Translations under genes and position numbers: made by a program
The notes under the pieces: generated by a model
Seen by the model: the letters and a program-made list of their open reading frames with translations, nothing else
What the model was told of the DNA's origin: nothing
The model's database searches: none
Shown here: positions 1 through 4,558 of the stretch, piece after piece
Layout of the letters: every line of letters starts with the position of its first letter
How positions within the stretch are numbered: position 1 is the stretch's first letter
NCBI GenBank assembly: GCA_041740675.1
Contig: JBGSLN010000104.1
Location: 1 to 5,970, forward strand
From: JBGSLN01 sp041740675
GTDB lineage: Bacteria > Pseudomonadota > Gammaproteobacteria > JBGSLN01
Direction: 5' to 3'
Length of the DNA stretch: 5,970 nt

Positions 1-296
1 AAACTTTACAACGATACAAAGATTTAAAAGATATTATTGCGATCTTAGGTATGGATGAATTATCAGAAGACGATAAATTAACTGTAGCTCGTGCGCGTAA
101 AATCGAACGATTTTTATCACAACCATTCTTTGTGGCAGAAGTATTCACTGGTTCACCAGGGAAATATGTACCATTGAAAGAAACTATTCGCGGTTTTAAC
201 GCGATTATTGAAGGCGAGTTTGATCATTTACCAGAACAAGCATTTTACATGGTGGGTAGTATTGATGAAGCAATCGCAAAAGCTAAAAAACTGTAA
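1..296 (+). CDS. atpD: ATP synthase F1 subunit beta, 3' end (partial)
   Basis: This is the C-terminal 97 residues of the catalytic beta subunit of F1Fo ATP synthase, on the cytoplasmic side of the inner membrane. The reading frame is open from position 3, so the Met codon at 51 is internal and not a start; the gene begins left of the window. The fragment is the C-terminal helical domain that contacts the gamma/epsilon rotor. It carries the DELSEED-loop motif as DELSEDD (54-74), followed by conserved stretches such as RARKIERFLSQPFFVAEVFTG and SPGKYV, and ends in the usual AKKL. The family match is essentially certain. The stop TAA at 294-296 is followed after 11 nt by atpC, as in the atp operons of proteobacteria. 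The nucleotide-binding domain lies outside the window. Confidence 0.97.
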   Translation, partial: TLQRYKDLKDIIAILGMDELSEDDKLTVARARKIERFLSQPFFVAEVFTGSPGKYVPLKETIRGFNAIIEGEFDHLPEQAFYMVGSIDEAIAKAKKL

Positions 297-307
297 CGAG
301 GTTAGAA

Positions 308-724
308 ATGGGTATGACTATGCACGTTGACATTGTGAGTCTGCAATCAAAAATATTTTCTGGGCGTGCAGAGGCATTATTTGTTACTGGTAAAGTAGGT
401 GAATTAGGCATTTATCCTGGGCACGCACAGTTACTAAGTTCGCTAAAACCGGGGCAAATCCGTGTGCAAATCAATAGTCATGAAGAAGAAGTTTATTATG
501 TTAAAGGCGGATTGATTGAAGTTCAACCTACCATCGTTACCATTCTTGCTGATTCTGTAGCTCGTGCTCAAGATTTAGATGAGGCTGCTGCAAAAGAAGC
601 AAAAGAGAAAGCTGAAAAAACATTAGCAGGTAAACGCTCTGACTTTGAATACGCTAAAGCAGTGGCTGAACTTACAGAAGCAATTGCTCAGATCCGAGCA
701 ATTCAGCGATTACGAAAGAAATAA
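308..724 (+). CDS. atpC: ATP synthase F1 subunit epsilon
   Basis: Epsilon subunit of F1Fo ATP synthase, part of the central rotor stalk; it links gamma to the c-ring and can inhibit ATP hydrolysis through its C-terminal helices. The 138 residues match the usual bacterial length (about 139 in E. coli). Residues 1 to about 86 form the N-terminal beta-sandwich, with conserved VTGKVGELGIYPGHAQLL and GGLIEVQP motifs; residues about 90-138 form the helical hairpin (ARAQDLDEAAAKEAKEKAEK onward). The ATG at 308 is chosen over in-frame ATGs at 314 and 320 because GAGG at 298-301 lies 6 nt upstream and because the N-terminus MGMTMHVDIVS aligns with E. coli MAMTYHLDVVS. It is 11 nt downstream of atpD and is the last gene of the atp operon. 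No terminator-like hairpin with a T-run follows it. Confidence 0.97.
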   Translation: MGMTMHVDIVSLQSKIFSGRAEALFVTGKVGELGIYPGHAQLLSSLKPGQIRVQINSHEEEVYYVKGGLIEVQPTIVTILADSVARAQDLDEAAAKEAKEKAEKTLAGKRSDFEYAKAVAELTEAIAQIRAIQRLRKK

Positions 725-758
725 AAATGTCTGGATGGGATTATTGCCGTACTAATAT

Positions 759-2126
759 ATGAATGAGCTATCCTTGAAACTAAGTGTTATTATTCTTGCT
801 GCGGGTAAAGGCACTCGAATGCAGTCAAATCTGCCCAAAGTATTACATCATTTGGGTGGACAAACATTGCTAGAACGAGTAGTTAATACCGCAAAACAAT
901 TAAATGCCAATCTTTATGTGGTATATGGTTTTGGCGGCGAAGATATAAAAAATAATTTAATGCATTTACCTGTGCAATGGGTGAAACAAGATGCATTACT
1001 TGGCACCGGTCACGCTGTAATGCAAGTCTTACCTCATCTCCCTATCGATCACCAAGTGCTAGTGTTAGTGGGTGACAGTCCATTAGTAAAAGTTGAAACA
1101 TTAAAACGTCTCATTGAAATAACTCAGAATGAAGGAGTTGGCTTAGTAACTACAGAAGTTGATGACCCAACAGGATTAGGCAGAATACTGCATGATCAAA
1201 CCGGCAAAGTCTTAGAAATTGTAGAAGAAAAAGATGCCAATACTGAACAACGAAAAATTAGAGAAATTAATTCGGGAATTATTATTGCCCCAGCAAAACA
1301 TTTAAAAACCTGGCTGCCGAATTTACGTAATAACAATGCACAAGAAGAATATTATTTAACAGATATTATTGGTATTGCCGCCAAACAAGATATTTATGTG
1401 CATTCTGTTTTAGCAGAATCACCGCAAGAAGTATTAGGAATCAATGATCGCATACAATTATCTAAGCTAGAACGCATTTTTCAAAAACAAGAAACTGAGA
1501 AATTAATGTTGCAAGGAGTAACTTTCCGAGATCCCAATCGAGTAGATTTACGAGGTGAAGTGAAAACAGGGATTGATGTGACAATTGATGTTAATGTTAT
1601 TTTAGCAGGTAAAATTTACTTAGGTGAAAACACAGTTATTGGTCCTAATTGTTATCTAAAAAATGTTACATTAGGAAAAAATGTAGAAATAAAAGCAAAT
1701 ACAGTGATAGAAGACGCTGAAATTTCAGATAAATGTGTGATTGGACCTTTTGCACGAATTCGACCAGAAACCAGCTTAGCTGAAGGAACAAAAGTTGGAA
1801 ATTTTGTCGAAATCAAAAAATCAAAAATTGGCAGAGGTAGTAAATTAAGTCATCTAAGCTATATTGGTGATGCAATCATAGGTGATGAAGTTAATATAGG
1901 TGCCGGAACTATTACTTGTAATTATGATGGTGTTCGCAAACACCAAACAATTATTGAAGATGGTGCATTTATTGGTTCTGATAGCCAATTAGTTGCGCCA
2001 ATCACTGTGGAAAAAGGCGCATATATAGGTTCTGGCTCAACCATCACCCAAAATGCACCTGCTAATAAACTAACTATTGCCAGAGCCCGACAAGTTACTA
2101 TCGACAAATGGAAGAAGCCAGAGTAA
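759..2126 (+). CDS. glmU: Bifunctional N-acetylglucosamine-1-phosphate uridyltransferase / glucosamine-1-phosphate acetyltransferase
   Basis: Cytoplasmic enzyme for the last two steps to UDP-GlcNAc, the precursor of peptidoglycan and lipopolysaccharide: it acetylates glucosamine-1-phosphate with acetyl-CoA, then transfers UMP from UTP. The 455 residues equal the family length (456 in E. coli). The N-terminal Rossmann-like uridyltransferase domain (1 to about 230) has the signature LAAGKGTRM at 13-21 with P26-K27, the metal-binding Asp in GD at 105-106, and Asn229 in GIND. The C-terminal left-handed beta-helix (about 252-455) shows hexapeptide repeats and acetyltransferase residues matching E. 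coli numbering plus 2: R335, K353, H365, Y368, N379 and K394. The first possible ATG in frame is at 759, since an in-frame stop TAA lies at 753-755; no good Shine-Dalgarno sequence precedes it. It lies 34 nt after atpC, as in the atp-glmU arrangement of E. coli, but glmS does not follow. Confidence 0.96.
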   Translation: MNELSLKLSVIILAAGKGTRMQSNLPKVLHHLGGQTLLERVVNTAKQLNANLYVVYGFGGEDIKNNLMHLPVQWVKQDALLGTGHAVMQVLPHLPIDHQVLVLVGDSPLVKVETLKRLIEITQNEGVGLVTTEVDDPTGLGRILHDQTGKVLEIVEEKDANTEQRKIREINSGIIIAPAKHLKTWLPNLRNNNAQEEYYLTDIIGIAAKQDIYVHSVLAESPQEVLGINDRIQLSKLERIFQKQETEKLMLQGVTFRDPNRVDLRGEVKTGIDVTIDVNVILAGKIYLGENTVIGPNCYLKNVTLGKNVEIKANTVIEDAEISDKCVIGPFARIRPETSLAEGTKVGNFVEIKKSKIGRGSKLSHLSYIGDAIIGDEVNIGAGTITCNYDGVRKHQTIIEDGAFIGSDSQLVAPITVEKGAYIGSGSTITQNAPANKLTIARARQVTIDKWKKPE

Positions 2127-2163
2127 TACCTTGTCCGATACTCGCTTCTCTTCTACAGACTAC

Positions 2164-2193
2164 TTGTTTCACTACGTTCTAATGACATAGTGA
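2164..2193 (+). promoter_or_regulatory. Weak candidate promoter with a dyad upstream of rdgC
   Basis: The 93-nt gap between glmU and rdgC holds TTGTTT (2164-2169), then 16 nt, then CATAGT (2186-2191), a poor match to a sigma-70 promoter. An inverted repeat TCACTA (2169-2174) / TAGTGA (2188-2193) overlaps it, with arms 6 bp long and a 13-nt spacer. Either could be chance in AT-rich DNA. rdgC may instead be read from upstream, since no terminator is seen after glmU. Confidence 0.2.
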
Positions 2194-2208
2194 CCTACAA
2201 TTTTATTT

Positions 2209-2214
2209 GTGAGA
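2209..2214 (+). promoter_or_regulatory. Ribosome binding site deciding the rdgC start
   Basis: GTGAGA lies 5 nt before the ATG at 2220 and is a moderate Shine-Dalgarno sequence. It supports 2220 and not the in-frame GTG at 2190, which has no such site and would add ten residues unlike any RdgC N-terminus I know. Confidence 0.6.
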
Positions 2215-2219
2215 ATTAT

Positions 2220-3140
2220 ATGTGGTTTAAGAATATAAAATTATTTCAATTAACTGAAAAACTTCAATTTGATGTCACGGCACTAGAAGAAAAATTACAA
2301 ACTTTTGCATTCCGTCCTTGTACCGCATCGATGCCGCAAAGTGTCGGTTGGGTTTCAGTGACAGATACAGACCCTACCAATCTCGTTTACTCTGCAATGG
2401 GCTACAAAATGATTTGTTTGAAAATCGAAGAAAAGATTTTGCCAGCAACAGTAGTCCGCGATCAAGCACAAGAACGAATTAAAGAATTAGAATCAATGGA
2501 TGATCGCAAGTTAAGTAAACGTGAGAGAGCGTCAATTAAAGATCAAATTTATTTTTCTCTAATTCAACAAGCTTTTTGTCGTTCAACAAAAATTTATGCC
2601 TATTTTGATATTGAGCAAAATTGGCTGGTCGTCAATTGCACCAACGCAAAAAAATTAGAATTATTTATCACCCATTTCAAAAAAGCATTTGCAGAAGTTG
2701 AGATAGTTGCTCCTGAAATAAGGAATATCCCAAAACTGATGACACAATGGCTGTTGACCAATCAATATCCGGAAAGTTTTCTCATAGAAAATAATGCAGT
2801 ACTAGAAGATTTTAATAACGTTAAACGCGTAATTCGAGTAAAGAACCAAGACTTATTTAATGATTCAATTCAAAATTTAATTAAAGATGGTTGCGTACCG
2901 AAACAGATTAATTTGACTTGGTTTGATCGAGTCACTTTTAATTTAAACCATGACATGACTTTGACTACATTAAAATATGCTGACGTGGTGCTTGAATCAG
3001 CTGACGATGGCATAACAGAAACTGATGCAGAACAATTTGATGCAGACTTTTTAATTATGACTCAAACACTGCATGCCTTAATGCAAGAACTGCTTGCTCA
3101 CATAACGGCTTCAAGCAAGAGCATAGAAGCCGCTGCTTAA
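2220..3140 (+). CDS. rdgC: Recombination-associated protein RdgC
   Basis: RdgC is a nucleoid-associated protein that forms a ring-shaped dimer around double-stranded DNA and limits RecA activity; in E. coli rdgC mutants depend on recombination functions. The 306-residue product is close to E. coli RdgC (303). It starts MWFKN, matching E. coli MLWFKN, and keeps family landmarks: FRPC near 31-34, GW at 43-44, EEKILP at 70-75, KRERASIKDQI near 100-110, AF at 118-119 (the Phe aligns with E. coli F120), NCTNAKKLE at 139-147, RVKNQDL at 206-212 and FDADFLIMT at 273-281. The ATG at 2220 is chosen because of these matches and a Shine-Dalgarno sequence 5 nt upstream. The C-terminal tail (about 295-306) is unlike E. 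coli. It sits 93 nt after glmU and converges on the small minus-strand gene 13 nt downstream. Confidence 0.95.
   Translation: MWFKNIKLFQLTEKLQFDVTALEEKLQTFAFRPCTASMPQSVGWVSVTDTDPTNLVYSAMGYKMICLKIEEKILPATVVRDQAQERIKELESMDDRKLSKRERASIKDQIYFSLIQQAFCRSTKIYAYFDIEQNWLVVNCTNAKKLELFITHFKKAFAEVEIVAPEIRNIPKLMTQWLLTNQYPESFLIENNAVLEDFNNVKRVIRVKNQDLFNDSIQNLIKDGCVPKQINLTWFDRVTFNLNHDMTLTTLKYADVVLESADDGITETDAEQFDADFLIMTQTLHALMQELLAHITASSKSIEAAA
3083..3132. other. Overlapping hairpin-forming repeats at the 3' end of rdgC
   Basis: Three inverted repeats compete here: GCAAG (3083-3087) / CTTGC (3093-3097), TGCTTG (3091-3096) / CAAGCA (3112-3117), and CGGCTTC (3106-3112) / GAAGCCG (3126-3132). The last has a 7-bp stem and 13-nt loop just before the rdgC stop. 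No T-run follows on either strand, so it is not a standard intrinsic terminator, though it is the only GC-rich hairpin near the end of the two convergent genes. Confidence 0.3.
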
Positions 3141-3153
3141 ACCAAACTTGTAT

Positions 3154-3519
3154 TTATCTAGCAATCTGACAAGAAGTATTATTGCACTCTATAATTAATG
3201 GAATAGGAGGTGATACTTGTGTGCCCATCGGTATATTAATCGGACTTAATAATCTCAAGCTCAATTCAAAGGAATCATTTACACCTGGAGTACAATTATA
3301 AACTTGCCATAATCCAGCCTTAACTGGATCTGCTATTATTTCGTATAAATTTGCTTTTTGTGTTTCTGACATGGCAACTATTATTTCATCTAGCTGTACT
3401 GGAGGGGAGATTGCTTCGCAAAAATTACCTGGATGTGGAGCTGTTACAGTAGCTGCAAAAGTTGAATCTACTGCTAATAAGGTTAAACAAAAAAAGGAAA
3501 CAGCTTTGAAGAATTCCAC
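3154..3519 (-). CDS. Small predicted secreted protein with four cysteines, function unknown
   Basis: I do not recognise the family. The 121-residue product begins with a clear Sec signal peptide: a short charged start (MEFFK), a hydrophobic core near residues 6-17 and a likely signal peptidase I site after A22 (STFA/ATV). The mature part of about 99 residues has cysteines at 34, 76, 112 and 117, which could form two disulfides in the periplasm or outside the cell, and many prolines, including SPP at 38-40 and 103-105. There is no membrane segment after the signal and no lipobox. The start is GTG (3517-3519), supported by AGGAG 6 nt upstream and by an extended -10 promoter further up. The start signals and signal peptide argue that it is a real gene. 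It converges with rdgC, 13 nt apart. It could be a lineage-specific envelope or host-interaction protein, but nothing in the sequence shows that. Confidence 0.75.
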   Translation of the reverse strand: MEFFKAVSFFCLTLLAVDSTFAATVTAPHPGNFCEAISPPVQLDEIIVAMSETQKANLYEIIADPVKAGLWQVYNCTPGVNDSFELSLRLLSPINIPMGTQVSPPIPLIIECNNTSCQIAR

Positions 3520-3525
3520 GATTAG

Positions 3526-3530
3526 CTCCT
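3526..3530 (-). promoter_or_regulatory. Ribosome binding site of the secreted-protein gene
   Basis: Read on the minus strand this is AGGAG, 6 nt before the GTG start at 3519. It is among the best Shine-Dalgarno sites in the window and fixes the non-ATG start. Confidence 0.7.
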
Positions 3531-3542
3531 AATAATTATTTG

Positions 3543-3554
3543 ACTAAATTTAGT
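3543..3554. repeat. 12-bp perfect palindrome over the minus-strand promoter
   Basis: ACTAAATTTAGT is its own reverse complement. It overlaps the -10 element and likely transcription start of the secreted-protein gene, a common position for a repressor operator. No trans-acting factor can be named. Confidence 0.4.
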
Positions 3555-3560
3555 ATAGCA
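3552..3560 (-). promoter_or_regulatory. Extended -10 promoter for the secreted-protein gene
   Basis: On the minus strand the bases read TGCTATACT, an extended -10 element (TGn followed by TATACT, 5 of 6 to consensus). Transcription would start about 25 nt before the GTG start, leaving room for the AGGAG site. No good -35 hexamer is seen at 17 nt; the TG extension may compensate. A perfect palindrome, 3543-3554, overlaps the -10 and the expected start point. Confidence 0.5.
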
Positions 3561-3572
3561 GGTATTCAAAAA

Positions 3573-3608
3573 GCGATGTTAATTGTGCATACAATTCGAA
3601 ACAATCGC
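3573..3608. repeat. Interrupted inverted repeat in the divergent spacer
   Basis: The core is AATTGT (3581-3586), GCAT, ACAATT (3591-3596), flanked by GCGAT (3573-3577) and ATCGC (3604-3608), which also pair. The whole forms a mostly symmetrical 36-bp element with unpaired bases between inner and outer arms. It lies over and upstream of the -35 position of the minus-strand promoter, so it may be a regulator site. Confidence 0.35.
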
Positions 3609-3627
3609 CAATAAAAACCAAATGAAA

Positions 3628-3653
3628 ACATTAACATAGACATTGTTTAATGT
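3628..3653. repeat. 7-bp inverted repeat in the divergent spacer
   Basis: ACATTAA (3628-3634) and TTAATGT (3647-3653) are inverted copies with a 12-nt spacer. AT-rich arms of this length can occur by chance. Confidence 0.25.
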
Positions 3654-3668
3654 GATCGGATGAAAATA

Positions 3669-3692
3669 GTTATTTTGCTGCAATAAAATAAC
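3669..3692. repeat. 8-bp inverted repeat upstream of the nucleosidase gene
   Basis: GTTATTTT (3669-3676) and AAAATAAC (3685-3692) are perfect inverted copies separated by 8 nt. The element lies just upstream of the candidate -10 at 3704-3712, where an operator or activator site would be expected. It is too AT-rich for an intrinsic terminator stem. Confidence 0.35.
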
Positions 3693-3703
3693 AAAAATCA
3701 TAG

Positions 3704-3712
3704 TATTATGAT
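3704..3712 (+). promoter_or_regulatory. Candidate -10 region for the nucleosidase-SPL-SDR unit
   Basis: Overlapping hexamers TATTAT (3704-3709) and TATGAT (3707-3712) resemble a sigma-70 -10 element about 40 nt before the ATG at 3752. No recognisable -35 lies at the proper distance, so the assignment is weak. Confidence 0.3.
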
Positions 3713-3731
3713 AAGATAAGTCGCTTGAGAA

Positions 3732-3745
3732 ATTAATGCATTAAT
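3732..3745. repeat. 14-bp perfect palindrome before the nucleosidase start codon
   Basis: ATTAATGCATTAAT is its own reverse complement and ends 6 nt before the ATG at 3752, occupying the place where a Shine-Dalgarno sequence would be. It could bind a dimeric regulator in DNA or form a small hairpin in the leader RNA. Confidence 0.4.
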
Positions 3746-3751
3746 AGATTC

Positions 3752-4558
3752 ATGAAACTGAATATTGTTATAGCCTTGCCATGTGAAGCCAAATTTATAA
3801 TTCAAACATTAAATTTGAAAAAAGATGTGGCTGAACATACATTTGAAATTTACCACAACCAAGATAAAACCCTATGCTTGATTGTCAGTGGTATTGGCAA
3901 AATCAATGCCGCGATTGCAACAACTTATATTGCACAGTATGCTAACGTCAAGCAGCAAGGTTTTATTAATATTGGCATTGCAGCGGGACCATATGAAATT
4001 GGCATAATGTTTTTAGCTCATAAATTATATGATCCAATTATCAATAAGACTTTTTATCCAAAAATAAATTTTCTAAAAAATTACCCATCCAGATCATTAG
4101 AAACTATTGAAATTCCAAATAGTGATTATTTGATGGAAAAAATGATTGACATGGAAGCGTATGGTTTTTATCAAGCTGCAATCAAGTTTACTACACAAGA
4201 GTTTATCCAGGTCATTAAGATAATTTCAGACAATTCCACTGAAACAAGACAAAAAATATCAACAGAGTTTGTCAACCAACTCATGAAAAAAAATATAAAT
4301 GATATTCTAAACGTAATAAATAGTAGCCATGAGTTATTGGACAAAGAAACAATTAGGTTAGCACAATCAAAATATTTTGTAGAGTTGGTACAATCCTTCC
4401 ATTTTAGTCAACAACAAAAACTTCAGCTTGCTAGATTGCTACAAAGAGCTGAAATTTTTTTAAATGAAACACAAATTAATACCATAATAAAAAATGCTAA
4501 TTCGAGTAAATCATTGCTTGTCACTTTAAATAATGATCTAGGAAATATATGGAGTTAA
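3752..4558 (+). CDS. MTAN / nucleoside phosphorylase-like nucleosidase with C-terminal helical extension
   Basis: The 268-residue product belongs to the PNP_UDP_1 fold (purine nucleoside phosphorylase / MTA-SAH nucleosidase). Residues 1 to about 190 show the core: MKLNIVIALPCEAKF with Glu12 aligning with catalytic E12 of E. coli MTAN, SGIGKINAA (46-54), INIGIAAGP (72-80), DMEAYGF (133-139; Glu135 matches E174) and IISDNS (157-162; Asp160 matches D197). These suggest cleavage of an adenine N-glycosidic bond, for instance in methylthioadenosine, S-adenosylhomocysteine or 5'-deoxyadenosine; the substrate is inference. The segment between the AAG motif and DMEA is some 30 residues shorter than in E. 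coli MTAN, and the SGDAF substrate motif is absent. Residues about 195-268 form a Gln-rich, mainly helical extension of unknown role. The gene overlaps the SPL-family gene by 10 nt. The ATG lacks a clear Shine-Dalgarno sequence. I give no symbol because it is not plain mtnN. Confidence 0.8.
   Translation: MKLNIVIALPCEAKFIIQTLNLKKDVAEHTFEIYHNQDKTLCLIVSGIGKINAAIATTYIAQYANVKQQGFINIGIAAGPYEIGIMFLAHKLYDPIINKTFYPKINFLKNYPSRSLETIEIPNSDYLMEKMIDMEAYGFYQAAIKFTTQEFIQVIKIISDNSTETRQKISTEFVNQLMKKNINDILNVINSSHELLDKETIRLAQSKYFVELVQSFHFSQQQKLQLARLLQRAEIFLNETQINTIIKNANSSKSLLVTLNNDLGNIWS

Noticed and set aside
51..53. ATG as start of a short separate gene
   Set aside because: The frame is open upstream to the window edge and reads as the atpD sequence LQRYKDLKDIIAILG, so this Met is internal.
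54..74. DELSEDD variant of the DELSEED motif as a functional oddity
   Set aside because: It is a conservative Glu to Asp change in a loop known to tolerate substitution, so it is not reported as a finding.
1922..2107. Minus-strand open frame of 61 codons inside glmU
   Set aside because: It lies wholly within the conserved acetyltransferase part of glmU, has no ribosome site and resembles no protein; it is a shadow frame.
2196..2201. TACAAT as a -10 element for rdgC
   Set aside because: A transcript starting 7 nt later would begin at the ribosome binding site, leaving too short a leader, and there is no -35.
2190..2219. Upstream GTG start for rdgC
   Set aside because: The ten extra residues do not match RdgC N-termini, whereas MWFKN at 2220 does and has a ribosome site at the right distance.
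3669..3692. Inverted repeat as an intrinsic terminator
   Set aside because: The stem GTTATTTT/AAAATAAC has almost no GC pairs, and no coding transcript on either strand ends there.
3520..3751. CRISPR array or tRNA in the spacer
   Set aside because: The repeats are inverted, dissimilar and not regularly spaced, and no cloverleaf or TTCRANNC-type T-loop motif in context was found.
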